Positions 17,394 through 27,429 of a DNA stretch of 64,000 nucleotides are shown here, piece by piece. The notes under the pieces were generated by a model, which was given only the letters and a program-made list of their open reading frames with translations, did not search any database and was not told the origin of the DNA. Within the stretch, counting starts at the first letter, position 1; every line of letters begins with the position of its first letter. The DNA is from Chloroflexota bacterium. GTDB lineage: Bacteria > Chloroflexota > UBA11872. The stretch is from positions 1 through 64,000 of the forward strand of contig JAPOYR010000004.1 in NCBI GenBank assembly GCA_026706485.1, in the 5' to 3' direction. Made by a program: the position numbers and the translations under genes.

Positions 17394-18353
17394 GTGAGCG
17401 TCGTCATCGTTGGCACCGTCGGCATCGACGACATCGTGGCGCCGGCGGGACAGGTCACGCGGGTCCTGGGCGGGTCGGGGACGTATGCCGCCCTGGCGGC
17501 GCGGCTATTTGCCCCAACCGCGCTGGTGAGCGTGGTGGGCACGGATTTCCCGGAAGCCCATCGGCAGTTGCTGGAGGCGCGCGGCGTCGACCTGGCCGGC
17601 CTCGACGTGGTGGAGGGCGCGACGTTCCGCTGGGGCGGGCGCTATCACGAGGACCTCAACACGCGCGACACGGAGTTCGTGGAGCTGAACGTCGTCACCG
17701 CGTTCACCCCGCGCATCCCCGCGACGAATGCGGACTACATCTTTGTGGGCAACATCGAGCCGGGGATTCAGCTGAGCGTCATGGAGCAGCTAGACCCGGC
17801 GGCGTATGTGGCCACGGACTCGATGGACCACTGGATTCGCGGCCAGTCGGCCGAGCTGGCCGAGGTATTTCGCCGCAGCGCGCTGGTGGTGCTCAACGAC
17901 CAGGAAGCGCGGATGTTCAGCCGCGAGACGCGCGTGCCCAAGGCGGTCGGCCCCATCCTGGCGCTCGGCCCGCAGGCGGTGGCCGTGAAGCTGGGCGAGT
18001 ACGGTGCGGTGCTGGCGCACGGCGACGAGTGGTTCTCCGCGCCGGGCTATCCCCTGCCCGAGGTCGTGGATCCGACGGGCGCGGGCGACGCCTTTGCCGG
18101 CGCCATGCTGGGCAGCTTGGCCGAGGCGGGGGCCTTCGGCGGGGGGCGCGGAGGTGGCGGAGGGGACGACCCCTCACCCCAACCCTCTCCCGCAAGGGGG
18201 AGGGGGCACGCCGACCTGCGGCGGGCAATCGTTTATGGCAGCGTCGCGGCGTCGTTTACAGTTGAGGCGTTTGGCGTCGAGCGCCTGGCCGCGGTTACGC
18301 GCGAGGATGTGGAAGCCCGTTACGCCGAGTTCAAGGAGCTCGTTGCGTTCTAG
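17394..18353 (+). CDS. PfkB-family (ribokinase-like) carbohydrate or nucleoside kinase with in-frame repeat insertion
   Basis: Protein of 319 residues. Start chosen at GTG 17394 ([13 protein letters not shown]), because everything upstream in frame is family B repeat. The N-terminal GGSGTYAA glycine motif and the C-terminal anion-hole/catalytic motif [11 protein letters not shown] (about 225-235) mark PfkB kinases. Between the helix after that motif and the expected LRRAIVYGS helix lies ~25 residues ([21 protein letters not shown]), which is a family B repeat read in frame. Placed between mtnP and ahcY, it may phosphorylate adenosine or a methylthio-sugar; that is inference from context. Confidence 0.82.
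   Translation: MSVVIVGTVGIDDIVAPAGQVTRVLGGSGTYAALAARLFAPTALVSVVGTDFPEAHRQLLEARGVDLAGLDVVEGATFRWGGRYHEDLNTRDTEFVELNVVTAFTPRIPATNADYIFVGNIEPGIQLSVMEQLDPAAYVATDSMDHWIRGQSAELAEVFRRSALVVLNDQEARMFSRETRVPKAVGPILALGPQAVAVKLGEYGAVLAHGDEWFSAPGYPLPEVVDPTGAGDAFAGAMLGSLAEAGAFGGGRGGGGGDDPSPQPSPARGRGHADLRRAIVYGSVAASFTVEAFGVERLAAVTREDVEARYAEFKELVAF
18171..18210. repeat. family B hairpin repeat inside the PfkB kinase gene
   Basis: CCCCTCACCCCAACCCTCTCCC with its GGGGGAGGGGG arm; length keeps the reading frame open and in phase. Confidence 0.85.
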
Positions 18354-18394
18354 GCGCCGGATGGCGACTGGACTCGCGCGACAAGGAGAATCGC

Positions 18395-19666
18395 ATGGCC
18401 GCATCGGATAGCTCGTTCGAGATCGCCGACGCCGGGCTCGCCGGACTCGGCATCCGCCGCGTCCAGTGGGCCGATCAATCCATGCCGGTGCTGGCGAGCA
18501 TCCGGGAGCGCTTCGCGCGCGAGCGGCCCCTGGACGGTCTGCGCGTCGGCGCTTGCCAGCACGTCACCACCGAAACCGCCAACCTGATGCGCACGCTGCA
18601 GGCCGGCGGCGCCGAGGTGACGCTGTGCGCCTCGAACCCGCTGAGCACCCAAGACGATGTCGCGGCCGCCCTCGTCCACGAGTACGGCGCCGCCACCTAC
18701 GCCATCAACGGCGAGGACTCCGAGGTCTACTACGACCACATCGAATCGGTGCTGAACACGCGCCCGCATCTCACGATCGACGACGGCGCCGACCTGGTCT
18801 CGACCTTGCACACGGACCGCACGGACGTCATCGGCGACGTGCTGGGCGGCACCGAGGAGACCACCACCGGCGTCATTCGCCTGCGGGCCATGGCGGAGCA
18901 GGGCGTGCTGAAGTACCCCATCGTGGCCGTGAACGAGGCCATGACCAAGCACATGTTCGACAACCGCTACGGCACGGGGCAGTCCACCATCGACGGCTTG
19001 GTGCGCGCCACCAACATCCTCCTGGCCGGGCGCAACGTCGTGGTCGGCGGCTACGGCTGGTGCGGGCGCGGGCTGGCCAGCCGCGCGGCCGGCATGGGCG
19101 CCCACGTGATCGTCACCGAGGTCGACCCCGTGCGCGCGCTGGAGGCGCTGATGGACGGCTTCCGCGTCATGCCGATGCAGGAGGCGGCGTCGGTGGGACA
19201 CGTGTTCGTGACCGTGACCGGCGACAAGCACGTGATCGACCGTCCCCACTTCGAGGCCATGCCCGATGGGGCGATCCTGGCCAACTCGGGGCATTTCGAC
19301 ATCGAGATCAATATCGAGGCGCTGGAAGACATGGCGGTGGAGGTCGATGAGGCCCGGCCCTTCGTCGACGAGTATCGGCTGGCCGACGGCCGCCGCATTT
19401 TCCTGCTGGCCCAGGGGCGGCTCATCAACCTGGCGGCCGCCGAGGGGCACCCGGCCAGCGTGATGGACATGAGCTTTGCCAACCAGGCGCTGGCGATCGA
19501 GTACCTGGCGTCAAACGCCGGCGACCTTGCGCCCGACGTGTACGACGTATCCGGGGACATCGACCGCCGGGTCGCCACGCTGAAGCTGGAGGCGATGGGC
19601 GTGGCCATCGACACGCTGACCGAAGAGCAGGCCGCCTACCTGTCCGGCTGGCAGGAAGGGACCTAA
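18395..19666 (+). CDS. ahcY: S-adenosylhomocysteine hydrolase
   Basis: Protein of 423 residues that splits S-adenosylhomocysteine to adenosine and homocysteine using bound NAD. Visible: [14 protein letters not shown] and [15 protein letters not shown] at the N-terminus, [16 protein letters not shown]-like [17 protein letters not shown], the NAD fold [11 protein letters not shown], and [17 protein letters not shown]. It is the short bacterial/archaeal type lacking the ~40-residue insertion of many bacterial enzymes. AAGGAG precedes the ATG. It shares a row with metK, so SAH removal and SAM synthesis are probably co-expressed. Confidence 0.95.
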   Translation: MAASDSSFEIADAGLAGLGIRRVQWADQSMPVLASIRERFARERPLDGLRVGACQHVTTETANLMRTLQAGGAEVTLCASNPLSTQDDVAAALVHEYGAATYAINGEDSEVYYDHIESVLNTRPHLTIDDGADLVSTLHTDRTDVIGDVLGGTEETTTGVIRLRAMAEQGVLKYPIVAVNEAMTKHMFDNRYGTGQSTIDGLVRATNILLAGRNVVVGGYGWCGRGLASRAAGMGAHVIVTEVDPVRALEALMDGFRVMPMQEAASVGHVFVTVTGDKHVIDRPHFEAMPDGAILANSGHFDIEINIEALEDMAVEVDEARPFVDEYRLADGRRIFLLAQGRLINLAAAEGHPASVMDMSFANQALAIEYLASNAGDLAPDVYDVSGDIDRRVATLKLEAMGVAIDTLTEEQAAYLSGWQEGT

Positions 19667-19719
19667 GCGATCAGCCCGAGGCCGCGACGGGCGGCGCCCC
19701 GCAATTGGGAGAGAGCAGC

Positions 19720-20934
19720 TTGAGCAATACGTTCATGCAGGCGCCGCGCCTGCTGTTCACGTCGGAGTCGGTGACCGAGGGCCATCCGGACAAGCTCTGC
19801 GACCAGGTGTCGGACGCTGTGCTCGACGCGTTCCTGGCCGCCGATCCCGAAAGCCGGGTGGCGTGCGAGGCGGCCACAACTACGGGCCTGGTGCTGGTGC
19901 TCGGCGAGATCACTTCGAAGGCCCCCGTCGACGTGCGCCGCGTCGTCCGCGACACCGTGCGCGAGATCGGCTATACGGCCTCCGAGTTTGGCTTCGACGG
20001 CGAGACCTGCGGCGTGACGGTGGCTCTGAATGAGCAGTCGGCCGACATCAAGCAAGGCGTGGACGAGGCGCTGGAGGTGCGGGCCCTCGACGGCGACTAC
20101 GACGACATCGAGGCACTGGGCGCGGGCGACCAGGGAATGATGTATGGCTTCGCCTGCGATGAGACTCCGGAACTGATGCCGGCGCCTATTGCGCTGGCGC
20201 ATCGCGCCGCGCGGCGGCTGGCCCAGGTGCGCAAGGACGGCACACTGGCCTGGCTGCGGCCCGACGGCAAGTCGCAGATCACCGTGGAATACCGCCACGG
20301 GCGGCCCGCGCGGGTCGACAGCGTGGTCATCGCGGCCCAGCACGATCCCGACATCGGCAACGACGCCATCGAGCGCGCCATCGAGGAATCCGTGATCCGC
20401 GAGGCGATCCCCGCCGACCTGCTCGACGCCGACACCGGCATCATCGTCAATGGCACCGGACGCTTCGTGGTGGGCGGGCCGATGGGCGACGCGGGTCTTA
20501 CCGGACGCAAGATCATCGTGGACACCTACGGCGGCATGGCGCGCCACGGGGGCGGCGCTTTCTCCGGCAAGGACCCGACGAAAGTCGACCGCTCGGCGAA
20601 CTACGCGCTGCGGTGGATCGCGAAGAACGTGGTCGCCGCCGGGCTGGCGACGCGCTTCGAGGTGCAGGCGGCCTATGTGATCGGCAAGGCCGAGCCGCTG
20701 TCGCTGAATATTGAGACTTACGGTACGGGCACCGTGTCCGACGATCGCATCGAGGCGGCCATCCGTGACACGTTCGACCTGCGGCCGGGCGCGATCATCC
20801 GCGACCTCGACCTGCGCCGTCCGCTCTACCGCCAGGTCGCGGCGTACGGCCACTTCGGCCGCGACGATTTGGACGACATCCCCTGGGAGCAGACCAATCG
20901 CGCCCCTGAGCTGGCGCGATTGGTCGGGCGATAG
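19720..20934 (+). CDS. metK: S-adenosylmethionine synthase
   Basis: Protein of 404 residues forming SAM from methionine and ATP. Motifs: [18 protein letters not shown] (ATP site), [23 protein letters not shown] and the P-loop-like [16 protein letters not shown]. Start chosen as TTG at 19720 with GGGAGAG six bases upstream; a TTG five codons earlier is possible but lies within that site. Last gene of the SAM cluster, 53 bases after ahcY. Confidence 0.95.
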   Translation: MSNTFMQAPRLLFTSESVTEGHPDKLCDQVSDAVLDAFLAADPESRVACEAATTTGLVLVLGEITSKAPVDVRRVVRDTVREIGYTASEFGFDGETCGVTVALNEQSADIKQGVDEALEVRALDGDYDDIEALGAGDQGMMYGFACDETPELMPAPIALAHRAARRLAQVRKDGTLAWLRPDGKSQITVEYRHGRPARVDSVVIAAQHDPDIGNDAIERAIEESVIREAIPADLLDADTGIIVNGTGRFVVGGPMGDAGLTGRKIIVDTYGGMARHGGGAFSGKDPTKVDRSANYALRWIAKNVVAAGLATRFEVQAAYVIGKAEPLSLNIETYGTGTVSDDRIEAAIRDTFDLRPGAIIRDLDLRRPLYRQVAAYGHFGRDDLDDIPWEQTNRAPELARLVGR

Positions 20935-21152
20935 TCGTCGCTCGCGGGGCGCGTCGCGCTGCGAAGTGCGGCGCGCAGGCGGCGGGCCCCGATGGCTCGC
21001 GTGAACCTTTCGTCACGCGGCACGCTCGGGCGGCGCTGCCTATACTGAAGGTGCTGTCACCAGGCGGGCGAGCGATTCAGGAACAGGTCAGGCGAGTCGC
21101 GATTTCGGCGCCGGGGCCTCACGCGGGGCGACCGGCGAGCCTGAGCACCCCG

Positions 21153-23009
21153 ATGCGACTGGGCGGAACCCTGCTGCTTGCGGCATTGCTGGCTCTCGGA
21201 GTCGTGGGTCCGGTCGGGTTGCTGGCGCAGTCCGCGACGGGGTTCGACTCGGTGCGGGTGGTCAGCTCGGTGCGGACGACGGACGCGGCGAACCCGGCGC
21301 TGAGCCACAACATTCCCCGGCTCGAGGTGACGATCGCCGGGCAAACGCTTACCGCCGACTTTGCGGCCTTCTATGACTCCAGCGGCGGTTTGACGCGGTG
21401 GGGGTTGCCGACCTCCGAGGTGTTCCAGGAGGAAACCGGCGCGCTGACCCAGTACTACCAGCGGGGCGTGGTGGACTTCCATCCGCGGACCGATCTCGGC
21501 GGCATCTATGTGATGGAACGGCGGCTGGCCTGGGACTACTTCGGCGGCGGCATTGCCGGCAGCGTGGACATGGGCGTGGAGCCCGGGACCAGCAACAACA
21601 ACTCAGGCGAGGAGCACGGACCGTGGGGACACAAGGTCTCCAACTTCTCGGTGGGTGGGGTGTGGACAGGGTTTCTGAACTTCTTCCGGACCTACGGCGG
21701 CGTGGACGCCTTTGGCTTTCCCAAGACGGAGGCGCGGATCGATACGAACCGGCCCGGCACGCTGCACATCCCCGCGGCTACGACCGGATTCATCCGGCAG
21801 TATTTCCAGGCGGCGGTCCTGGAGCATCACCCGGGAGCCGGCGTGCGGCTGCGGCTGCTGGGCGACGATCTGCGCAACCGCCTCTATCCCAATGACACTT
21901 GGCAGGGAATCTCGGCTTTCAACGCGGTGGCGCCGCTCACCGACGGCGCGGAGTACCAGGTTGAAGTCGTCGACCTGACCCCGCCCCCACCGCCAACGCC
22001 CACCGCCGGGGCTGTCACGCCGGGAACCACGACTCCCGCCGCCACGCCGGCGGCGACCACGCCGAGCCTCACCAATGAGCTGGTGGTGGTGGGCACGACG
22101 GACGCGGGGCTGGCGGTCTACGACGGCGCATGGCACAGCATCAAGGCTGAGGACACGGACCTCGTGGATAACCAAATCCAGGCGCTGCACGTGGACGGCG
22201 ACGGTCAGATCTGGGTCGGAACGCCGGTGGGCGCGAGCAGGATCGGGCGGGATGGCAAGGGGGTTGTCTACACGCTGGATTCCACCAACCGGGGCCTGGG
22301 GTCGAACGACGTGCAGGCCATTGCCGGGGGCCGCGCGAGCAACGTGCTCTATATGGGGCACCCGGATCAGGGCGTGAGCATTCTGGCGGGGACGGCGGCG
22401 TGGGACCGGAAGCGGCCGGACAACTCGGAGCTGCCGGATCTCGACGTGCGCGACATCTTCGTAGTGGATGAGAGCCTCGGGCGGGTGTGGTTCGCCACTC
22501 GCCAGGGCGCGGCCCTCTACGACCAGCGGACGGATACGTGGCCGCGCTTCATCACCCGCGCGATGATTCCCGAGGTGATCCGGGACAACATCACGTCGGT
22601 AGCCGTCGACAGCGGCGGGCGCCTCTGGCTGGGATTGCTCAACGAGGGCGTGGTGCACTCGGCCAACCTCGTCACGTGGGTCCAGCTGGGGACGAGCGAA
22701 GGGCTTGGGAGCGAGGAAGTGCGGGACCTGCTCGTCGCCTCGAACGGCGACGTGTGGGTCGCGACCGCGAGCGGCGTGAGCCGCGTCGTCGACGGGGTGG
22801 TCACCACCTACACGACGGGAAACTCGGCTCTGCCGGCCGACGGCGCCCACGCACTGGCGGAAACGGCCGACGGGCGCGTGTGGGTGGCGACGGACGGCGG
22901 GGTGGGGGTGTTCGACGGAAGCTCGTGGACCTCCTTCACCACGGCCGGCGGCCTGTCCAGCGACGCGACGACGGCAATCGCGGTGGTGCCGGCGGTCGCC
23001 GGGACGTAG
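21153..23009 (+). CDS. secreted LGFP-like / two-component-propeller repeat protein
   Basis: Protein of 618 residues. A signal peptide (MRLGGTLLLAALLALGVVGP...LLAQ) fixes the ATG at 21153. The N-terminal half has repeats of the type RWGLPTSEVF...QYYQRGVVDFHP and FGFPKTEARI...RQYFQAAVLEHHPG, like LGFP cell-wall repeats. A Pro/Thr linker (about residues 285-315) joins a C-terminal seven-blade-like propeller with recurring IWVGT..G / VWVAT..GV strands, as in Reg_prop sensors but without any kinase. Probably exported; ligand unknown. TATACT at 21041 is a possible -10. Confidence 0.75.
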   Translation: MRLGGTLLLAALLALGVVGPVGLLAQSATGFDSVRVVSSVRTTDAANPALSHNIPRLEVTIAGQTLTADFAAFYDSSGGLTRWGLPTSEVFQEETGALTQYYQRGVVDFHPRTDLGGIYVMERRLAWDYFGGGIAGSVDMGVEPGTSNNNSGEEHGPWGHKVSNFSVGGVWTGFLNFFRTYGGVDAFGFPKTEARIDTNRPGTLHIPAATTGFIRQYFQAAVLEHHPGAGVRLRLLGDDLRNRLYPNDTWQGISAFNAVAPLTDGAEYQVEVVDLTPPPPPTPTAGAVTPGTTTPAATPAATTPSLTNELVVVGTTDAGLAVYDGAWHSIKAEDTDLVDNQIQALHVDGDGQIWVGTPVGASRIGRDGKGVVYTLDSTNRGLGSNDVQAIAGGRASNVLYMGHPDQGVSILAGTAAWDRKRPDNSELPDLDVRDIFVVDESLGRVWFATRQGAALYDQRTDTWPRFITRAMIPEVIRDNITSVAVDSGGRLWLGLLNEGVVHSANLVTWVQLGTSEGLGSEEVRDLLVASNGDVWVATASGVSRVVDGVVTTYTTGNSALPADGAHALAETADGRVWVATDGGVGVFDGSSWTSFTTAGGLSSDATTAIAVVPAVAGT

Positions 23010-23328
23010 GGCTGGCCGGACCGTTGCGCCCGGGCCGGTAGTTGGCGACCCGCATCTCCGAATCGAGAACGGGGCCGGCTCGCCGCCGGAATGACAGAGG
23101 GGTCACGCCCGGGATGCCGCGTGCGGGGTCGTGAGGCGGAGATTCCTCGCTGCGCTCGGATTGACACGGCGGGATCCGTTCGTGGTGAGCCCTTCGGCAG
23201 GCTCAGGACAGGCTCTGTCGAACCACGAACGGGGGCGCAGGCGGTGGGGTCCTGGATTCCGGCGTGCGCCGGAGTGGCGGAGGACTATGCAAATCCCCGT
23301 GCTCGGGAACAGGCCCGGCCGGTGATTG
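23010..23328. repeat. repeat-filled 319-bp spacer
   Basis: Holds a half family C element (AGATTCCTCGCTGCGCTCGG, 23140-23166), a distinct stem-loop with 11-bp arms CCGTTCGTGGT / ACCACGAACGG (23176-23232) enclosing the smaller hairpin GAGCC...GGCTC, and a diverged family D copy near 23252-23278. No gene seen. Confidence 0.7.
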
Positions 23329-24024
23329 CTAGGTGCGGTGGGCTTGGTCTTGGCGGCTCTGGCGGTCGCGGAGGCGGGCGAGGCGCACGAACTCCAGCGT
23401 CATGCGGCGCGACTCGGCCGACAGCACGAGATCGTCGGCGAGATAGTGGCTGAGGCTGACCTCGAATAGGAGGTCGTCGACCTGTGGCTCGCTCATGCCG
23501 TAGCCGTCGCGGAGCACGGCGACCACGTCGGGGGCGCCGGCGGGGCGCTTGCCGGCTTCCAGGGCGCTCACCTGGGAGGGGCGCACGCCGGCGCGGCGGG
23601 CCGCCTCGCGCAGGTTCAGCCCCTGCGTGCGCCGATAGTCACGCAGGCGTTCGGCAAGTAATGCGGAATCCACATTCAGCGTGCCGTTGACGGCGTCGAT
23701 GGCGCCCGGACTGAGGGAGGCGCTGACGGTCTGCGAGATCGAGCGAATGGCGGACTCGGCGACTCGGGCAATCGATTCTTCCGCCAGGTGGCGCCGCGTG
23801 CGAGCCAGGTCCTCCGGCACATAGCCCGCCAGCACCAAGAGCTCGCGCGGATCCACGTCCAGCCCGCCGGCAATAGCTACCAGCGTGGCGACGGTTGGAC
23901 TCTTGTAGTCGCCGCTCTCGAGCCGCGAAAGATATGAGGGTGCGAGCCCGCAGCGCGCAGCGAGCTCAGCCTTCGACAACCGTCGCTGCTCGCGGAGCTG
24001 ACGGACGGCTTCAGCGATTCCCAT
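23329..24024 (-). CDS. XRE regulator with two helix-turn-helix domains
   Basis: Protein of 231 residues. HTH 1 (about 5-60) reads AVRQLREQRRLSKAELAARC then GLAPSYLSRLESGDYKSP; HTH 2 (about 125-180) reads LAERLRDYRRTQGLNLREAA then RAGVRPSQVSALEAGKRP. A helical linker separates them. Tandem XRE domains in one chain could bind an asymmetric or paired operator without dimerising. ATG at 24024 chosen over one 15 codons upstream. It follows the HAD/aconitase X genes on the same strand; targets unknown. Confidence 0.78.
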   Translation of the reverse strand: MGIAEAVRQLREQRRLSKAELAARCGLAPSYLSRLESGDYKSPTVATLVAIAGGLDVDPRELLVLAGYVPEDLARTRRHLAEESIARVAESAIRSISQTVSASLSPGAIDAVNGTLNVDSALLAERLRDYRRTQGLNLREAARRAGVRPSQVSALEAGKRPAGAPDVVAVLRDGYGMSEPQVDDLLFEVSLSHYLADDLVLSAESRRMTLEFVRLARLRDRQSRQDQAHRT

Positions 24025-24201
24025 GAGGGGTAGGCAATGTATATGGCGCGAGCCAGCGCGCCAAGTCACAGCAGTAACTATTGTGCCACAGCAAGCAAAT
24101 TGCAGCGGGCTCGGCGTGGTCTGCCGCTGGCCGGCGCTGAGCGCCAGCCCAACCTTTCCCCCGGCTTGGGGGAAGGGGCCGGAAGCGAGGCGGGGTCGAG
24201 T

Positions 24202-25038
24202 TCAGAAGTCTCGGAGCAGCCGGCGGATCAGGCCGATATCCACGTCGCGCAGGTTACCGACTTCCTGGCGCGCGACGGCGGTGCGGGGATCGGTTCGCCC
24301 ATCGCGGTTGACCCAAATGGTCGCGATGCCGCAGGTGCTGGCGCCGATAATGTCGTTCGTCACGCTGTCGCCCACGAACACGCACGCGGATGGCGCCACG
24401 CTGAGCGTGTGCAACACGTGGCCAAAGAACGCCGGCGACGGCTTGCCGGCGCCAAAGTCGCTCGAGACGAAGATTCGCTCCGGCAGGTCGTCGACTCCGG
24501 CCCCGGCGAGCTTGCGCAACTGGTTGTCGCGGACCCCATTGGTCACGACGGCGATGCGGCACTCGCGAGAGAGTCGCTCGAGGCAGGGCACGGCATCCGC
24601 AAACGTCGGGTGGGTCTGCGCGCGCAAGGGCGGGAAGGCGTCGGCCAGCTGCTGGGCGAGGCGCTGGTTGTCAATGCCAAACCGTTCCAGCGCCGCTTGC
24701 CACGAGCCGAGCCGGTAAGCCCCCCGCCACGACCGCAAGTACGCCAGCTCAGCGCCATCGCCGGGAAACTCGGACCACAGCGCTTCCCACGAGCTGATGC
24801 CCACGCGGTTGCAGAACCCATGGAATGGAGAGGTGTGCCAGATCTTGCGAGCCTCTTCGCGCAGGGCGGTGGCAAGGTCCCTGGCGTCGATTCCATGCAG
24901 GTCGGCGGCTGGACGCGCCGTGTCCACGATGCAGCGCATGGCCACGGGCTCTTCGGGCATGAGGGTCTCGTCGAGGTCGAACAACACGACCGGGGCGTCG
25001 CGGTTCGGCGGCCGACGCCGGGGGGCGCGAGCAGTCAC
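24202..25038 (-). CDS. HAD-superfamily hydrolase
   Basis: Protein of 278 residues, GTG start. All four HAD motifs are visible: I DLDETL, II VVTNG, III Lys in GKPSPAFF, IV GDSVTNDIIGA. The alpha-helical C1 cap suggests a small phosphorylated substrate or haloacid; many relatives are promiscuous phosphatases. It lies 22 bases after the aconitase X gene, likely in one transcript. Confidence 0.83.
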   Translation of the reverse strand: MTARAPRRRPPNRDAPVVLFDLDETLMPEEPVAMRCIVDTARPAADLHGIDARDLATALREEARKIWHTSPFHGFCNRVGISSWEALWSEFPGDGAELAYLRSWRGAYRLGSWQAALERFGIDNQRLAQQLADAFPPLRAQTHPTFADAVPCLERLSRECRIAVVTNGVRDNQLRKLAGAGVDDLPERIFVSSDFGAGKPSPAFFGHVLHTLSVAPSACVFVGDSVTNDIIGASTCGIATIWVNRDGRTDPRTAVARQEVGNLRDVDIGLIRRLLRDF

Positions 25039-25060
25039 GGAGAACGCTTGGCGCCTGAAA

Positions 25061-26791
25061 CTAGACGAGGGCGGCAGCCGAGCGGGACCGGCGGCCAGTT
25101 TCGGCGATGCGCACGCACTCGGGCATCGGGGCCAGGATCACCTCGCACTGCAGCAGGTTGGGGGCGTAGGAGCCGGTCTTGACGGCCGGGGTGGCCATGC
25201 GCGTCGACTCGCGCCAAAGGGCATTGCTGGGGCAGCTGTCGGTCATCACCCGGCCGCCGGCGGCTTCGATCTCCTCGGCGTAGCCGAGGCGGCGCGCCTG
25301 CGCCTCGATGGCGTAGGACATGGACACCAGCAGCGTCACGCCGTCGCGCACCGTTTTGCCGCGGAGCTCCTTGGCCAACTCCACCACCTCCTGCAAGGTC
25401 GCGTGGGGGCAGCCGAAGTAGACCAGGTCGACCTCGTCGGCGGTGGCCGTGGTGAGGGTGTCGTAGACCGCGGCCAACTCGTCCGCGCCGAAGGCCAGCG
25501 TCTCGTCGGGCTCGCGACCCTGCAGCGCGGTTTCCAGCGTGGGCGCCTCGGGCGTGACGCCGACGAGGTGCAGCATGGGGGCGCCGCCGGACGTGGCCAG
25601 CGCGGCGCACAGTTGGCGGGCCGACTCGATCCGCGGCGACGGCAGGCCGGTGAACGCCGGAATGCGGAGCCCGCCGACCTTGCCGGCGAAGTAGCCCAGG
25701 CAGCCCCAGTCGGCGTCCGACGTGAGCTCGACGTCGACCTCGATGACGAAGTCCGCGCCGCGGCCCTCGGACCGCAGCACGCCGAACTCGGGCACGAAGC
25801 CAGTGGCCATGGCGGCGGCCGCGCTCTCGTTGCCGTTGCGCGTGGTGCGCGCGGCGAGGAAGGAGTTCACGAACACCACGGCGTGCGACTCGGTCCAGGC
25901 GCAGACCTGGCCGCTGAGGGGCACGTTGCCAACGAGATAGGGCGCGCAGGTCCAGGTCATCGAGACGCCGGCTTTACGCCCGAGGTCCAGCAGCTCGCGC
26001 TGGGCGGGAACCTGCCGCAAGTCGGGCTGGAACTGCTCCAGGCGCTCCAGATCCATGAAGCTAGCGTGCGCCGTGGCGGTGACGCCCCCGACGTCGTCGA
26101 TCAGGCAGCCCTTGGTGTAGTTGATGTAGCCCTCGATGAGCTCGAAGGGGAGCTCGCCCAGCGTGCGGTTGGGGACGAACAGTCCGCCCGGCAGCACGTT
26201 GTCCACTTCGATGAGGCGCTCGGCGCCGACGGCTTCGCCCCACTCCACCAGCAGGCGCAGGTGCTCGGCGCGCGAGTCGCCGCGAGCGCCGTCCAGCATG
26301 GCCTGCTGGTCGGGGGTCAGGTCGATGGTGGTGCGGGCCGGGGCGTTCGACACCGCTTCGCGCCGTGGCGCCGCGGGCCGGTCGGTGGACACCTCGATCA
26401 CCCCGCGGTCGGCGTCCACGCGCACGATGTCGCCGGTCTGCATGGCGGCGAAGGGGTCCACGTCGAGGTCGGTGACCAATGGCAGGCCGAGTGCGACGCA
26501 GGCCAGCGTGCTCAACTCGTCGAGCTCGGTGTTGATGAAGGCCAGCGGCGCGTGGCCGGCCATCTTGGCCAGCCGCAGCATGAGCGAGGTGCCGGAGCTG
26601 CCCTTGGTGGAGCGGAAGACGAGCACCTTGCCGGCGATGTTGACGCCCTCGAAGGGGTTGCCGACCTCGACGATCTCGCCCGACGCGGGGTCGAAACCGC
26701 CCCAAAACGAGATGCGCGTGTCGGCCACCAGCGCCGGACCCTCGGCCACGCCGCCCACGATCTGGCGGCAGCTATAGGTGTGCGTCGGCAT
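25061..26791 (-). CDS. fused aconitase X (swivel plus catalytic domains)
   Basis: Protein of 576 residues. Residues ~1-145 match the small swivel (DUF126) domain: FWGGFDPASGEIVEVGNPFEGVN, KGSSGTS, NTELDELST. Residues ~160-576 are the large DUF521 domain with YINYTKGCLIDD, WTCAPYLVGNVP, WTESHAVVFVNSFLAART and candidate Fe-S or metal cysteines (TCAP, VCAW, GCPHAT, DSCPSN). Aconitase X enzymes dehydrate cis-3-hydroxy-L-proline or mevalonate-5-phosphate; no mevalonate genes are nearby, so which reaction is open. In many bacteria the two parts are separate genes; here they are one chain, small domain first. Confidence 0.85.
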   Translation of the reverse strand: MPTHTYSCRQIVGGVAEGPALVADTRISFWGGFDPASGEIVEVGNPFEGVNIAGKVLVFRSTKGSSGTSLMLRLAKMAGHAPLAFINTELDELSTLACVALGLPLVTDLDVDPFAAMQTGDIVRVDADRGVIEVSTDRPAAPRREAVSNAPARTTIDLTPDQQAMLDGARGDSRAEHLRLLVEWGEAVGAERLIEVDNVLPGGLFVPNRTLGELPFELIEGYINYTKGCLIDDVGGVTATAHASFMDLERLEQFQPDLRQVPAQRELLDLGRKAGVSMTWTCAPYLVGNVPLSGQVCAWTESHAVVFVNSFLAARTTRNGNESAAAAMATGFVPEFGVLRSEGRGADFVIEVDVELTSDADWGCLGYFAGKVGGLRIPAFTGLPSPRIESARQLCAALATSGGAPMLHLVGVTPEAPTLETALQGREPDETLAFGADELAAVYDTLTTATADEVDLVYFGCPHATLQEVVELAKELRGKTVRDGVTLLVSMSYAIEAQARRLGYAEEIEAAGGRVMTDSCPSNALWRESTRMATPAVKTGSYAPNLLQCEVILAPMPECVRIAETGRRSRSAAALV

Positions 26792-26847
26792 GGGGCGGCT
26801 CCCGAAATGGCCGGCTCATTAGTTGTAACAGGCTGAGCGGCAAGATT

Positions 26848-27429
26848 TCACGCGGAATCGTCGGGCGCTTGCCAACGGGCCTTGGCTGCGGGCCACTCCT
26901 CGTCCAGGATGGTCATGAAGGCGGCGTCGGCCCAGCGGTCGTCGACCTTCGCGTGGCGGCGGATGACGCCGTCGAAGCGGAAGCCGGCCTTTTCGTAGGC
27001 GCGGATGGCGCGGTGGTTGGACGGCTCGGGGTCGATCGCCACCCGGCGCATACGCTTCGTCTCGAATAGGTACTGCAGCAAGGTGCGAATGGCCTCGGTG
27101 CCGAGGCCGCGATCTCGGGCATCCGGCTCGCCGATGAAGATGTCGATCCCGGCAGACCACGTGACATCGGCATACCAGTAGCCGTACTGGATTTCGCCGA
27201 CGGCGCGGCCGTCGGCCTCGATGATGAATCGCCAGCAGGGCAAGTTGGAGGGTTCGAGAAACTCGCCGCGGGCCTCGACGAGGCTCGACGGCGGGCGGCC
27301 GTAGAAGGCCATGACCTCCGGATCGCCGAGCCAGCGCAGCAGGTCCGGAAGGTCGTCGGGCGTGATTGGCCGCAAGCGCAGGCGCGGCCCCTGGATGGGT
27401 TCGTGGTCGGCAGGGTCGGGGAGAGGCAT
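26848..27429 (-). CDS. GNAT N-acetyltransferase (AAC(6')/RimJ-like)
   Basis: Protein of 193 residues from the ATG at 27429 (MPLPDPADHEPI); upstream in-frame sequence is family B repeat. GNAT motif A is GIDIFIGEPDARDRGLGTEA, followed by AIRAYEKAGFRFDGV. Length and the GEIQYGYW core resemble aminoglycoside 6'-acetyltransferases and ribosomal-protein acetyltransferases; substrate unassigned. It precedes aconitase X on the same strand by 56 bases. Confidence 0.78.
   Translation of the reverse strand: MPLPDPADHEPIQGPRLRLRPITPDDLPDLLRWLGDPEVMAFYGRPPSSLVEARGEFLEPSNLPCWRFIIEADGRAVGEIQYGYWYADVTWSAGIDIFIGEPDARDRGLGTEAIRTLLQYLFETKRMRRVAIDPEPSNHRAIRAYEKAGFRFDGVIRRHAKVDDRWADAAFMTILDEEWPAAKARWQAPDDSA

Noticed and set aside
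24797-26836. A 679-codon plus-strand frame opposite aconitase X
   Set aside because: Low-complexity Gly/Val/Ala/His-rich translation with no motif; the minus strand encodes an unmistakable aconitase X.
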